Assembly: GCA_014529385.2 (NCBI GenBank)
Contig: CM043958.1
Span: 122,914,817 to 122,978,816, forward strand
Length of the DNA: 64,000 nt
Direction of reading: 5' to 3'
Origin: Adiantum capillus-veneris
Taxonomy: Eukaryota; Streptophyta; Polypodiopsida; Polypodiales; Pteridaceae
Below, piece by piece: positions 44,991 to 58,169 of this stretch (its first letter is position 1; each line of letters starts with the position of its first letter). Below the pieces are notes generated by a model. The model made no database searches and was not told the DNA's origin. It saw nothing but the letters and a program-made list of their open reading frames with translations. The position numbers and the translations under genes are program-made.

Positions 44991-45447
44991 TGTTATAGTT
45001 TAATATTCCAATACGCCACTATGGCTTGCTTGTAAATAATTAGTGAGAACCCACCCTAAGTGATATGCTCCACTCATAAACTAAAGTGGAACTAAGTGTA
45101 AAAGAGGGGCCTCCAATTTTTGGCACCAATAAGTAATATCAAATATTAAATACCAAACTCCACAAGAGGTGTTGTGGAGTTTGGGGCTACACTCGTTAGG
45201 CCATTGATTTGCATGATTCTTCTATCTCTCTCTTATGCTAAGTTATGCTATGCTATGTACTCTCTAATGTTGTCTACATCATCTTCCTCTTACAATATTT
45301 CACTATCAAGTCTATACTTGTGTGTGTGTGCTATCATAGTCTAGGTGTGTGTACTTGGGATTTGGGAGACATGGTGAGAGGTTGATGGGTAAGTGTGCAA
45401 GAAAATTGGAATTATAAAGCAACCATTTGCCCCTTATACTCCAAACA
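44991..45447 (+). repeat. Probable 5' LTR of element F
   Basis: The right border is secure: it ends CCAAACA one base before a perfect primer binding site. The left border at TGTTATAGTTT (44991) is a guess from the usual TG start, since no second LTR is present for comparison. Confidence 0.5.
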
Positions 45448-45448
45448 G

Positions 45449-45460
45449 TGGTATCAGAGC
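45449..45460 (+). other. Primer binding site of element F
   Basis: TGGTATCAGAGC, a perfect complement to the initiator Met tRNA 3' end, lies one base after an LTR-like CA end. Confidence 0.85.
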
Positions 45461-45948
45461 GTTTGGTTCAAGTTAATTGGCAATTGATTTTCAAATTTGA
45501 AGAAGAATTCTCGAATCGACAACATCAAGTTTGCAAAGGGAAGCTTCATCAACAATATTATTCAAAAAATTTAATCCGTTCTCAGTCGCAACTCGAGTAT
45601 GTGCAGCATTTAATTTGAGGAATTGCTAAATTTGCACATGCTTGAAGATATACGGGTGAGGAATTGAGAAGAAGGAAATTTTGAAGAGCTTTGAGGAATT
45701 GGTGATTCCAACTCGGTATCAAATTCCATTGAAAGAGATTGGAAGAGAAAAATTTGGATTTGATGACATAAGAGGCCAATCAAGAAGAAGTTTTGAGATC
45801 TCACAATTCAATTAGCTTTGCTTTTTTTTTAATTCTCGGCCAACACTGTGGGAGTGAACCCTTAGGATGGACCCCCGATCACTATCAACCTACAAGAAGC
45901 CCTACAAAATCATTGGCTGCAAGGCGCCAAGCATAACAAGCAACCTTT

Positions 45949-45956
45949 CTCTCTCT

Positions 45957-46000
<44 letters not shown>
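45949..46000 (+). repeat. Compound microsatellite (CT)n(GT)n
   Basis: 6 CT units followed by 20 GT units, inside the leader or gag region of element F. Confidence 0.97.
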
Positions 46001-46001
<1 letters not shown>

Positions 46002-46899
46002 GAAAATAGTCATGCGGGTTTCCCTTGTCCCTCTTTCCCTCGTGATGTCTCAATTTCTCACCTGCTCGCTGCCAGTCACCTTTCCATGCATTTCACACCT
46101 AACTTAACTTAAGTTAACACAAAAAGAAACTTATTGAAGTTATGGTCGGCCGCCCATTGAGCACTAAAGCCACCCATTTGAAGCACCAATTCATCCCCCC
46201 TCTCAACTCCTTGGGCGGCTGCAAAAACAAGCAATAAAGAAAGTGAACCAAAGATCTCCTTGGCTGCACAACATCAAAGCCCTTAGCTGCTCACAAGGAA
46301 ACTCAGTCGTCAACTTCACAATTTTTGAGAAATTATTTTTTTGCGGCTCATATCGAAAACATATGAAAGAGCTCGTATTCACCGGGGTTTACACAAAAAA
46401 AAAACCCAAAGGTAGTAGTATATCATCGCGTTGAGCTAGCCATTGCCAGGTTACGATATCCAAAAGTTTGATCGTATTCTTGATTGCCATTGTGATTGGG
46501 AACATGGGAGATAAGACGCCCAAACTTCAATTTACTTGCATTCGACTTGTTCAACTGATCGTCGCTTTTGACCTTGCCTTGGTGCTCTCCACATTTGGAT
46601 TGGACGACATCATCGATCGTCACGCTAAGTATGAATTATTTTGTTATTTACTTTATTTTGTCCATAATTTTTGATACCGGTCATACATATATATATTTCT
46701 TTATAGCATTAAAAAAGTTAAAAACCAAAAAAAGAGAAAAAACTTTATAAAAAAAGGCATGCAATCGGCCCATCTTCCACAACCACCCATTGTTGTTGAA
46801 CAGTTTGCAAACCTACATAAATCACTTGCATATGAACGCATGTGAAGGAAAGAATTAGAAGATAAGTTGTTGCCCGCTGCCACACTGAATCTACACCTG

Positions 46900-47640
46900 C
46901 TCTAAAGAAAAATAAAATTAGTAAAAAATCTTTCACATTAAAAGATTTTGATGGCACTAAAGATGTCAGCACAATACTCGCATGGATATATTTGGGTTAG
47001 CATTGCAAATTGGTGTTGAAGTGGAAATTTTTGAGCCAGAGTCAATGTCAAAGGCCATTAATCTGACACTCAATGCAAAGAAAAAGAAAGGCAGACACTC
47101 AATGCAGAGATATTGATCATCTTCACGTTGATCAATCTACTAATATAACCATAAGAAGACAATTTCTTCCTCTTCTAACTTTGACAGGAACAAAGACCAA
47201 AATCATACCTTCATTAAGAGACACACATGTAATAACTTTGATATCTCTTCTCAACCTCATGGCAACAACAACAATCCCATGCAGCTGAGGGGCAACCAAA
47301 ATCCTTTCAACAATCAAGGCCCTAATCAATCTTCCAACGGTAATAAAAAGGTGAAATGTTCCAAATACTTCCAGTTTGGTCATTAGTAGATAAGTGTCCA
47401 AACAACCTTGCTAAGAGCAATGGTCATTCCAATGGCCAATCTAATGGAGTCGCATGCAACCACAACCAAAGAACATTCAACAAAAACTGTTCAAATGATG
47501 CACAAATCAACCTCATCAAAGATGCTAATCCCGACAAGAATGAAGTTGAGGTCAATTATGGTGAGGCCTATGATCATAAGTATGATGTCAATGACGATCA
47601 TCCTCCTAGATATTTCTATATCTTCACACACTCTTCTCAA
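46900..47640 (+). pseudogene. Gag relic of element F
   Basis: A gag-like start (KDFDGTKDVSTILAWIYLG) near 46940, then a basic linker, and a degraded knuckle near 47352 (KCSKYFQFGH, the second Cys replaced by Tyr) followed by DKCPNN in another phase. Stops and phase changes are frequent. Confidence 0.55.
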
Positions 47641-48830
47641 AGTGAAAGGCACAATTAAAGATGAAGATATCACAATTCTTTTAGATGATGGTAGTAGCCA
47701 TGACTTCATTTCTACACAATTGGCACAAAAACTTTCTCTTTCACAACTCTCTTCACCTCACAAAGTCAAAACTCTTTTTAGTAATCAACGTTTTAACTAT
47801 AAAACTCAACTCACTGTTGAAGTTTGCATTGGTGAATTTTCTCATACACGTGCATTTATAGTCACATCTGTGCATGGTATTGAATTGATTTTGGGGATGC
47901 CTTTTTGACATGAATTTAACCCACCAATCAATTACAAAACATGCACTTTAACTCTCACTCATGAAAACAAAACCTATTCCATCCAAGAGACCCTAGAAAA
48001 TAAAAATTTCCATTACACTCTCACACTCAAGCTAAACGAGCAATTCAAAAGAAAGGAAAAATAAATCTAGTGCGTGTAAACCAACTTTGTGCTCAAACCA
48101 AAACTCCTCAAGACTCTTCACCCAATGAATTTCTTTCACAATTTAAACATGTTTCATGCATAATATTCCCCCTACAATACCACAATCATGACTTGAAGAC
48201 CATAAAATTGATATTATTCTGGGTAGTGAACCTCCTGGTAGAGCGCCATACCGTGTACACCAAACCGCATACAAAGAAGTACAAAATCAAATCACAAATC
48301 TACTTGGCCGAGACCTTATTAGACCTATTAGTTCACTATATGGAGCTCCGTTACTTATTGCTAAGAAATATAATAGAACATTTTGTATGTGTATTGACTA
48401 TAGGGCTCTAAACAAGATCGCCATTAAGAATAGATTTCCTTTTCCTAGAGTGGATGATCTGTTGGACAAACTCAAAGGGGTAAACATTTTTTACAAAATA
48501 GACCTTAAATTGGGGTATCACCAAGTTAAAATGTTTGAAGAAGATGTCTATAAAACTGCATCTAGAACACAAACGGGACACTATCAATTTCTTGTCATGC
48601 CATTTGGTCTAACAAATGCACTAGCTACCTTTGCTCGTATGATGAATTGCATTTTCATTAACCATAAGACTTTGTTATTGTATTTTTTAATAATATTCTT
48701 GTGTTTAACAAATTTGTGCAAGAACATAGGGAGAATTAACACGTGTCTTTGACCTTCTGTCACAAAACCACCTATACTTGGATCCTGAAAAGAGTACAAA
48801 ATTTTTCAAACAAAAGTTAATTTGAAGATT
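47641..48830 (+). pseudogene. Protease and partial RT of element F
   Basis: The protease signature ILLDDGSSHDFI (triplet D-D-G) and HGIELILGMPF occur in the frame ending at 47908. After a damaged stretch, RT begins near 48225 (ILGSEPPGRAPYRV) and continues with MCIDYRALNKIAIKNRFPFP, IDLKLGYHQVKM and [15 protein letters not shown]. After that the reading decays; the expected FLDD active site is not preserved. A thumb trace (HLYLDPEKS) appears near 48765. Confidence 0.8.
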
Positions 48831-48845
48831 TGGGGATTAAGCGGA

Positions 48846-49493
48846 TAACATGTAGTGTCAAGATTCTATGTTTTTGACAAACGACCTTATGAATCGATGG
48901 CTGAAAGTTGACAACCATGATTGTGAGGAGATCTTCATGGTCACAAAGATCAAAATTTGAGCAGATTGGTGGTCGTATTTAGACAATGCTCAACTATGGC
49001 GGATGAAGGAATCATGTAGAGAACTCTAAGGGAATGAGTACTTTGTAGATTAACCTCCACTCTATGGTTTTTTGGCTATGAGCAACCCCAGACTCTTAAA
49101 GGGCAAGAAAGGCATCTTTATGCCACTTTTTCACAGGAATAGACATGGTCGCGGAGAATGAGCAAGGCTGTTCATGAGCAAGGCTTGTGTAGCTGGACTA
49201 CAACATCAAAGACTTCAAAATTTTGAAGTTTTTACTTGGATTAGCAAACGAAGAGCAAGGTCTAACGAGATTTTCAGCAACCATGGCCGATCAACAGGTT
49301 TGAGATTTAATGGTTTTTTGGCTTTCTTAGCTTTATGAATAATTTTATATTGCAACAACTTAAAGAGGTTAACATCTGATGCAAAAGCAAGGCCAACCAG
49401 CAAGTTTTCAGCATCTCAAGGAGACGACTCTTGGTCCAGGGAGATCATAGCTACTCTCTTTCTCCATCTCTAAATTTGGGGTTTGAATTTTTG
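48846..49493. other. Unassigned sequence after element F
   Basis: No recognised coding or repeat. It may be decayed element F sequence, but I could not align it to any RNase H or integrase motif. Confidence 0.4.
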
Positions 49494-49890
49494 CTAGGGC
49501 ATGTCTCCTAGGCAAAATGTTTCCACATTCAAAATGATCAAGACAATGGTTCATGTGGAAGCACGATTTCTACATGCCATGATGCATTGTCATTTTCTAG
49601 TTTACAAAACATTTAAGGCAAGCATGGCTTGCATTGAGTAACAACAAGGTTTTTAGTCAATTAGGCCATAGATTCTATAGGTCAATATCTCTTTTAATAT
49701 GTCCTCTTTGTGCTATCAAGAGGAGGAGAAAAGCAAGGCTTCTATATCTATGTATATGCATTTGATGCATAATCACTCCACAACGATCATCACTTGCCAG
49801 AGTGCAGGAGTACATGAAGTACATTGAAACACGATCATGCCACAGGATGATTGGACTTCTGATGCTAGGGGTGGTCACAAAAAACCGATA
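49494..49890 (+). repeat. 0.4-kb direct repeat, unit 1
   Basis: It matches 50085-50480 in the same orientation, from CTCCTAGGCAAAATG to GGTCACAAAAA, with scattered substitutions and small indels. It has no TG...CA ends and no coding motif. Confidence 0.88.
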
Positions 49891-50084
49891 AGTACCTTCG
49901 ATTTGTTTCAATTTTGAACTTATTTACTCATGCAAAATTTTCTACACTACCAACTTGACAACAAAATGTTGCTTAGATTAAGCACAATTTGGCATTTAAT
50001 CTAAAATTTTATGGCTAAGCTTCATGAGCTATCTATTTAAAGATTGGGCAATCTAAGGATTGTCAATAAGATGTATGCTAGGAT

Positions 50085-50480
50085 TGGACATGGCTCCTAG
50101 GCAAAATGTTGTTGCATTCAAAATGATCAAGACAATGGTTCATGTGGAAGCACAATTTCTACATGCCATGATGCATTGTCGTTTTCTTATTTACAAAACA
50201 TTTAAGGCAAGCGCTTGCATTGATTTACAACAAGGTTTTAAGTCAATTAGGCCATAGATTCTATTGGTTAATATCTCGTGTAATATGTCCTCCTTGTGCT
50301 ATCAAGTGGAGGGGAAAAGCAAGGCTTCTACATCTTTGTATATGCATTTGACTCATAATCATTCCACAACGATCATCACTTGCCAGAGTGCAGGAGTACA
50401 CAAAGTACATTGAAATACGATCATGCCACGGGATGCTTGGACTTCTGATGCTAGGCGTGGTGGTCACAAAAAAATCGGTA
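50085..50480 (+). repeat. 0.4-kb direct repeat, unit 2
   Basis: Second unit, offset 591 bases from the first, with about 195 bases of unrelated sequence between the units. The short open frames inside do not agree between the units, so coding is unlikely. Confidence 0.88.
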
Positions 50481-52975
50481 TATGAATATGATTCAATTTT
50501 ATTCCCTTTTTTAATGTGATTTGCTTGACTTTTTCAAGTTGGATGTCCATTTTTCTCTTCAAAAAGATGACAAGGTCCTGTAAGAGCAAAGAATTTTGGA
50601 TTGCAGTGTCCCAAATACATTTTTTTTATTATGCAGTTATGGACCTATAAGTAGGGTTTTCTTTGGCACATGTTGTCACATGGGATACAACATGGTCTAG
50701 GAACTCAAGGAGTTTGGTTTAGCAAGTGTGGAGCAAGGGTAATGAGGGTCCCTCTCACTCATGTCGCTAAGTGTTTATAGTAAGCTCCACATATAAGTAT
50801 ATTTTGTACTTGAAGGATGTTCTTTTTTTAGACATCCTTATTTGAGACATATCCCACATGTGGAGAATATGAGTCTCTAGGATTGATAGTGGCGCCCGCT
50901 ATTTCAATTATGTGTCACGACAAAGCCCCTAGGTTCTGGTCAAATCCATTTCATATACCATTTTTAGCACGTAGTATTAGGAACAATTTTAGTGACCAAG
51001 AATTGTTGGGTACTTAACTTAGAAAGATTTGTTAAGGTTACAAGTGACGCTAAACAACATTAACAAATGGTTGTCTATGCATATATCAAGGATATGGGTT
51101 GTTAATGAAAATGTTTATCGTTTGTATCTAGAAGTGACTTATATTTCACATTCCATTATGGTTCAAAAGTTTTATCAAGGCTTGTGAATGATTGCAGCAG
51201 AGAGTATTTACTCACTTTTCAAAACTATTTACACTCCTCTTTTATGTGTACTATGAGCATTACATTCTCCATAAATATTGGTAAGTATCATCATGGATAT
51301 GCAGATTCGGATCCGGTTTTGCTAAATGCATGCACACTAGGTATTATGGTCCCTAGTGGTTAGCAAAGGTTGATTTGGAGCGGCATGCATATTTGAAATC
51401 TAACAAACACCATGGCTTGGTTTGGGTACTTGTGGATCTTTCAAGTTAACCAAGATGGTTATTCATAACATTGTTGATTCCTTAGCAATTTTATAAGGCA
51501 CTATGATCCCTGTTTACTAGTCATTTTGGAATATGTATGTAAACGATGGGGAAACACACCTCAATAATCTCATTTACCCAATAGGATAGGCATATTACAA
51601 GTGTAATCTTGTGCTAAAGGATATGCAAAGCGCGTACGTTAGCACCACACAATCCAATTAGACAACATGTATCTCTCTAGTTCGAGTTTTCTTACCATAA
51701 GGTAAATCAAGTTTGCGATTGGGTTTGATCTCTACATAATTTAAATGATTCTTACCATAGTCCGAGAAATATTTCTAGAGCGAACTAAAACCGGAGCAAA
51801 TATCTAAATGTCATCTACCCGTGTTGTATGCTTCCATCCTCTATGCAAAGTTCCCAATGAGGCACATTAGTGGAAGTCAAGGGTTTTCCATCAAAGGGAG
51901 CAGATGCAGACACCTTATGCATGGAGGTGATGGGATTAAGAGTAGTTCTTTAGGCATGTGATTTGCAGTAATGCTCCATAGTAATTACCACATGGGGTTG
52001 TAGCTCATGAGATTACCAAAATAGTCACTAGCTAATTTAACTAAGAATCATGAGTTGTGGACTCGATCGATAAGAGAGAGGATATTGATGCAGTATTGAT
52101 ATGAGAGAGGAGGAGGATGATTGGAGGTGTCAAGCCTTGAGGATGGCCGTGTTGCTCCCTTGTATCATCATCATGTTATGGTGTCTATCAATTGACACCT
52201 GGTTGTTAACCCCACTCGGTCATGACTACTTATGGCCAATAGTCGTCCCATGTAGCTCGAAGTTGAATGCTATGTAGCTTGTAGTCAAATCTTCTTTAGA
52301 CCTTGTAGTTACATTTGAAATATTAAGATCTCCAATAAGCCTTTTTCTCACCCTAGTAATGATCATAGAGAGAGATTTTTAGTGGCCACTCATGGCGGTA
52401 TCAACTCTCGACAAGTTTTGATCAACACCTTTTTGCTTCCCATGCATGATTTCATGAATGAAGGATTCAATGGGCTTAGTATTTGAGCCCAATTTGTGAA
52501 ATTTGAATTAGCGGCACCACAGGTAGGGTCATTCAAATGCATGCCTCAGCTTGGACAAACGATGGCAAAGCGATGTGATGTTGGTGTTGAGGGTGGACGA
52601 CAGTACAACGACTACAATCTGATGGCAAGCAGTGCAAAGGCTTTTTTTTTCATGAATGAAGGGATTGGGGCATTTGATTGTAGCTGGAGATGTTGGTGGG
52701 TATAAGGATAGTTTCGCATACCATGGCGATGGGGTAAAGCTTACATAGGCAAAGTTGGAGGGAAGCATATAATCAACGTTTGAAAAGATTTTGAAGAGTT
52801 CTAAAAATCCTACAAAAGGATTGTCTTCTGTGCTAGATAGAGCGGGGGTAGCGTCAACTCTACCAAAATCGGCGGATTTGAGGGGGCTCATCTTTGTTTT
52901 GTTGATGCACGCCAGGGGGGGGTAGCACTCCCATTTGTGGATGTGCTCTAAGAAACAACTCTACTTCCGTGATGG
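50481..52975. other. Unassigned AT-rich sequence
   Basis: Mostly short frames. The longest is 120 codons on the minus strand (52891-52529), with no motif that I know. It continues downstream of the coding relic at 52976-53644 in the same strand, so it may be a decayed exon or transposon part. Confidence 0.4.
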
Positions 52976-53644
52976 TTAATGCTCTTGCTTACATGGTGTT
53001 GCTACTGCAAAGAATTCAATAGGCTTTTGAAGCTTTAAATCGCCATTATGTGGGTTAAAACTAAAAGATTCTTCCAATCTTTGCCTGAATATCCTAGGAA
53101 CTTGGGTGTTTTGATTAGTGAGAGCACTCACAACATAGGAGCTTATAAGAAGTTGTTGCTTCATGAATTCACCTCTCCATCCAGCGAGCAAATGTACCTG
53201 AGACTTGGGCCTTCCTTGTCCAAAAGAACTTGCATTTGACTCTGGGTCGGATTGCTTCTATTAAATGATCATGATAGACTCATTAAGCAAGAAATTCTCC
53301 TCACAAAAAGCGGTTCTAGAAGAAAAATGATCAGATCGAGCAGCCTTTTGGAGGTCCATGTAAGGCACCTCTTGAAGATTTATTTTATCCTTAAATTTGC
53401 AATTAGGAGATCTCAAAGAATTAAGAGGTAGCTTAGAAGCCAATGTTGCATATGTTGCCGGGGAACGAGAACTTTTCGTAATTGGTAAACTATAGCTTGC
53501 CAGAACCCTTGTACTGCCTCTTCTCAAAATACCTTGCCGATTCACTTTTGTCTTGAACTCTTCCCTTAAAATGTTGTCTAAGACCTCATGCATGTCACCC
53601 GCTATGCTCACAAATCCAAAAGACAACAATCTGTTCCCACAAGG
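52976..53644 (-). pseudogene. Unidentified protein-coding relic
   Basis: One minus-strand phase runs from about 53644 to a stop at 52976, interrupted only by two adjacent stop codons (TAA TAG) near 53260. The predicted protein is hydrophilic and of ordinary composition, with KSSRSPATYATLASKLPLNS and PRIFRQRLEESFSFNPHNGD as examples. I do not recognise the family. A phase kept over 220 codons in AT-rich DNA suggests a real former gene. The double stop could be a mutation or lie in an unspliced intron; no clear splice sites were found. Confidence 0.4.
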
Positions 53645-55098
53645 TTAGGCAGATCTATCATAGATAGACATGTTAATCTCTTAGTCAATTTAACTTTCTT
53701 GTATAAGCACCTGCTAAATTCTCTGAAATGAAATCCAATTTACTCATATTTTCCACTATAGCTATGACTCTGTCAATTTATCTCTCAAGCAAAATGTCTA
53801 GTTCTCTTCAAAAGTATGAACTTCCGAAGGACCACTCTCGATGTGATACAAGCATTTTCAAAGGAGCTGACAACCTCCTATGCTTCCTTGATTGATTTTC
53901 TTTTATTCTATAGGCTGGAACTATCCATTCAACCCTTTTCATGGTCTTGTGATGGTTTGTCCATCTAGACAAGCCAAATTTGCACTTGGAAGCTTCTATT
54001 AAAGAATGTCAATGTCTCTATTTGAGTAAAGGAGACTTTAGGAATCAAATTTTGTCACAACTGAGCAAAGCAACAACTAAACATCTTCATGTTTCACATG
54101 AGCCTCATAGAATGGGCCCTTCTCTTGTGTTCTAAGAAGATCTTAACATGGATTAACTATTAGTCAAGTCTGGGAAAAATCAATAGACAAATCATACCTC
54201 AAGAATCTCATTGAGCTGGCAATGAGGCAGTTGGGTATGCTTGAGCTCATCATGGATGGGAACATCACTTCATCATTGCCACTGCATAGGCCATTGATGT
54301 AGTTGTAGTGGGTGCATCCACAAATTTCTACTCTCATTTCCTCCACCATTTTAGTGCCAAGCTGGCAAGGGGAAAGGGAGGCAGCTCAAGGGTGTTGCAC
54401 TACGAAGTTGATAGGAGAGAGAGTGAGCTCGTTTCCACTTTCTTTAGGCACTTGTTTTCTCTTGCTTACAAAAGTGGAGTTGTTCCATGCTTTAAGAGGT
54501 TTTTGGATAGCAGTGTAGGCTTACAAGGTTGTGTGTTGATTTTTTTGCAAAATCTAGGTGCCAAATTTTTGGTGGGCTATTTTTGAGAGGAGGCATGCCA
54601 CATGGAATTGATCTATATATGTTTCGAGTATGAAGAGATTGCTTGTGTCTTGAGTATTCAATTTGCATAATGGTTTTAAAATCTCATTTTTTGTTGATTA
54701 AGTGTCAGATTTGTGGTAGTGAAAATAATGTGCATTGAATAATTTTTTTCTTACACTATTGTTGCTCTTGTATCAATTTGCTCGGATTTACCTTCACTTG
54801 GTTTTTTCTTCTCGATGATTAGAAACCCCCATTTAAGTCAAGTTCTCAACCTTGAAAACTAGTTATGGTGGGGTTGTTAACTGATACAAAGATATTAGGT
54901 CAATGACTTATACTTTGTTGATGATTTACGTCAGCCAGTTACTTTCATGGAAAGTTAAAAGAGGCACTCTTTTGGGTATATCTTTGTTGTGATAACTCGT
55001 TTAGCATGCTCATGTGGGTTGTAAATGGACTTTACACACGATGTTGGTTATGGGCCGGCTCCATAAGATGGTTGCAAAGGGAAAACAATGTGGAAAAT
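53645..55098. other. Unassigned sequence
   Basis: A plus frame of 92 codons (54308-54586) and small minus frames show no known motif. The right end passes into the element G remnant. Confidence 0.4.
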
Positions 55099-55259
55099 CA
55101 AGATGTTATTCTTGGTTTCATAGAACTGCCTGACCGTCTTCTGGTCAAATGAACATCTGGATCCATGAAGGATGCCATTGTGGAAAACATTAGTGTTCTT
55201 ATGAAGATACAAACACTTTTTTTTTCGAAGACAAAAATGCTTCTCCAAGGGGGGAGTAA
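55099..55259 (+). pseudogene. Chromodomain tail of element G
   Basis: The reading QDVILGFIELPDRLLVK, then a TGA in place of the usual Trp, then VENISVLMKIQT and FFFEDKNASPRGE, stops at TAA directly before the LTR. The end of element E has the same pattern (ENISVLKKKFP, then FVFED and LRGE). This places G in the same family group as E. Confidence 0.7.
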
Positions 55260-55398
55260 TGTCATGCCTAGGGTAAGATCGGGCACGCCAAGGGCCAAGA
55301 CGAACATGCGGTCAAGGGGACCCTATTATTAGTAAGGCAAGGCCTATATAGGATATGGTTGGGTGGACAGTTGCATGCTCCAGTCCCCAGGCTTTACA
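55260..55398 (+). repeat. 3' LTR of element G
   Basis: TGTCATGCCTAGG to CAGGCTTTACA, 139 bp. It shares with the element E LTR the start TGTCA, the tract CCAAGGGCC, the TATA box in GGCCTATATAGG, and the end CTTTACA. The length again is unusually short. Confidence 0.78.
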
Positions 55399-55944
55399 TA
55401 TCCACCCCTCTATACCCTCCCAAAAGTGTGACTTTAGAAGTCTAACACAACGCGGGATAGGGCTCTAAGACTCCTAGAATTATTGCAGTGCGATCATGGG
55501 CTGAACACAATCCGTTAATGCTCTACACACTTGCAAATTGACCTTGAAAGACGAGGCATGTCTGTGCTCAACAAGGCTAGCACCAAAACATACGTAACAT
55601 TAGATTAAAAAAACTATGCTAAGGACAAAGTAGTTACCTAAATGTTATTGATGTTGACAGGTAGACTATTGCTATTCTATCTCTGCTGTTGCTGCTACTA
55701 GTATAAGCTCTTTACACAAGTCACAAGAATGAGCTTTGCATCGAAAACGCCACTTGTTTTATCAAAATTTGTTTCGATTGAAAAGCATTTTGATCGAGAA
55801 GGAATTCAAGTTATATAGAAGATGCGTGTATAAATTTGGATAATGGATGTTTAATCACGTTTTAAAGGTATTGATTTTGTTATATGGGCATATAAATGTA
55901 AACTCATTTGTAAATAAGATAACATCGATAATTTACTTGACAAG

Positions 55945-57170
55945 TTTTTTTTAAAAACGTAAAGAACAATTTAAAATATACATAGAAGTTTATGTGAAAC
56001 AAATTTATAAAATCAAAAGCTCATTGTTTGTAAAGCACACATGCGATCTCTCCATCATAACAAAGCACGTGAGTAACGTTTTCACTTGAACAAGTTTGTA
56101 AGTCGCCTTAGAGGAGGTATGACTGAAAAAGAAAAACACCAATTAAACTTTTGGTACTAAGAGAACTTTTAAAAGAATCGCAACAATAGTTAGTGCATGG
56201 TCTACGTGAGTGCCATATGGAAATATGGTGGGGAATCGGCACTTTTTCTAAGAAACGAAAGCCATAACTCTACCCGCAATTCGGCGGTCGGGTCAACTTG
56301 GAGACGTGCCACTAGGGCCCCCCCGCGGGTGATACCAAGCTTGAAGAAAAGACTAGTGACCATATGGTGTCTCTCGAGGAGATGGTAGGAGGCACGGTCT
56401 GAGAATCAGGATTCCCTTGTTGGACCCTTTGATGAGATCCTGGTGACCACTGAGACCCCTAAGCTTGACAGTTCCACCTAAGACAACTAGGATGAGATGT
56501 TGGACCTCATGAGCCATGTTATAAAAGTGGCGGGCTCTACAACCAATACTTGCCAAATTAAGAAAAAGATAGAAAAGAAAAAGAAAAGTGTTATCTTGTA
56601 GGTGTAGCAAGCTTTTGGTTGGATGGGTTGCTAGCTTGTGGTTGAAGCAAGGATATGGTGTCTAGTAGGTTCTCTTCTCGGCATTATGTTCCTTCGAATT
56701 TCCTACATATAGTCATGGTAATCAAGAACAAGATAATGAACATGAATTTCTTTCTCACAATTTGGTATTAAGTCCTGGACATGGTCATGTAACTTTCTCT
56801 CTTGTAGTTTTGTATTCAAATCCTTAGCTATGTTGAGCATAACCTTCAATCTATGTATTCCAAGAGAATACATTTTAGATAGAAAGATGACTAAGAACTT
56901 TGTGTGATTTTGTGAAGGCACCAAACCTTAACCCATACCTCTTGATTTCTTTTCACAACATCTTTTGCATTAGCAATCATATGTATGGCAATTTGCACAA
57001 ATCTGCCATGATCCATGATCCATGACACATGAAACCCTACTTTGGTAAAATAATGAACAACACAAGTTTCTGTGGTTGATGCCATTTCAAAGAGCTAGGG
57101 TAATGTCAATCATCTTGGTCCCTCCTGATGCAGTCTTTGAGTTCATCATTATCTTCACCGCCATCATATC
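55945..57170 (-). repeat. PPR-derived cassette, copy 3 (inverted)
   Basis: Reverse complement of the cassette at 2630-3712 / 13303-14577. Both flanks and the edge of the PPR relic are recognisable (AGGTATGGGTTAAG near 56930; GGATTTGAATACAAAAC near 56815). The PPR core is reduced by about 75 bases, and about 450 unrelated bases are inserted at about 56245-56700. Confidence 0.8.
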
Positions 57171-58160
57171 CATCGTATCTCTCTCTGTGATGGTCATGCT
57201 CTCTATGAGTCCTTTATCACTATCCCTTTGGCTACGATCCTTATATTTTCTCTCTCTAGAATTGGTCATTCTAGTGAGAGAAAAATACAAATAGTAGCAA
57301 GGCCTATTATGTACAATGGACAGAGGAATGTCTGTGTGAATTAGCAAGTTCTAGAATTTGAATGCGGGTCCCTAATACCTACAAAAGCAAGCTGAATAAC
57401 CATTTGGAAGGAAGAAAGTGGAAAAATGGTGTGTAGGCAAGGGGGGACAGGCTGTGTGGGCTACCAGGAGGTATGGATGGACCAAAAATTGCACCTTTTT
57501 TTCATGCAAGGCAACTTGGCCACATTCTCCACTGGGGGGGTTTCCAATCAACGAGCATATAAAACCGAGCGAAACCGATTTTCGAGTAAATATGGACAAC
57601 ACCTTTGACAAATTGATGTGAGCACAAGGTATATTGAAGAAGATAATCATTTCATGTTGGATTCAAGTAGCACCTCAACCCAAAAGAGCCGCACATCTAA
57701 AATTACCACAAAGCAGCGGAGGCTTCAAAATCTCAAACTTCAAAACCTACCCCTTTCTCCAATGAACCAGTTATAGTGACATGGAACACATGTGATGTGT
57801 GGGGGACCATGATTACCTCCTGCACCAATGTGGCATGCACGCTTATTTCCTGTGCATGATTTTGTTTTAAAAATCTCATGTTATTCTTTATCTCCGTCTA
57901 ACCTCCTTACCATCCTTGAACTTGGGGTGAAATGCACTTATTACAGATTCACCAGCTCTGACATTGTGGGTGCACTCTATTCTTATGTTGTTAGCGTGCA
58001 AACGACAAGGAAAACAAGTGCCTCAATAGCTCTGCACGAGTCACACCGTTGGAAAGAAAACCTGTATGACGGTTAAAAACTAAAAAACACCAAAGTCGAA
58101 CACCGAGGAAGATGGGCGAGAAACAGCTCTAACTCAAACCAAGGCTAAAATTTAAGAAAA
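57171..58160. other. Unassigned sequence
   Basis: No gene recognised. The frames at 57418-57650 on both strands overlap each other and lack motifs. Confidence 0.4.
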
Positions 58161-58169
58161 CTGATACCA
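58161..58169 (-). other. Primer-binding-site-like sequence beside the Tat LTR
   Basis: Minus strand TGGTATCAG directly follows the end of the presumed LTR. Only 9 bases match the initiator Met tRNA complement; the next bases (TTTTC) do not. It may be chance. Confidence 0.35.

Larger units (their letters stand above)
44991..48845 (+). mobile_element. Ty3/gypsy element F, 3'-truncated
   Basis: Probable LTR, primer site, weak gag, CCHC relic, protease and the first half of RT, then loss of recognisable coding near 48845. RNase H, integrase and the 3' LTR are absent. Its protease and RT differ clearly from those of the A and E families, so it is a third Ty3/gypsy lineage in the window. Confidence 0.82.
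55099..55398 (+). mobile_element. Ty3/gypsy element G, 3' tail only
   Basis: Chromodomain remnant, polypurine tract AAGGGGGGAGTAA (the same as in element E), then a 139-bp LTR. Nothing further upstream could be recognised. Confidence 0.75.

Noticed and set aside
49494-50480. CRISPR-like or LTR interpretation of the direct repeat
   Set aside because: Only two units, about 400 bases each, with no TG...CA ends and no short regular spacers; a CRISPR array is also not expected in a plant nuclear genome.
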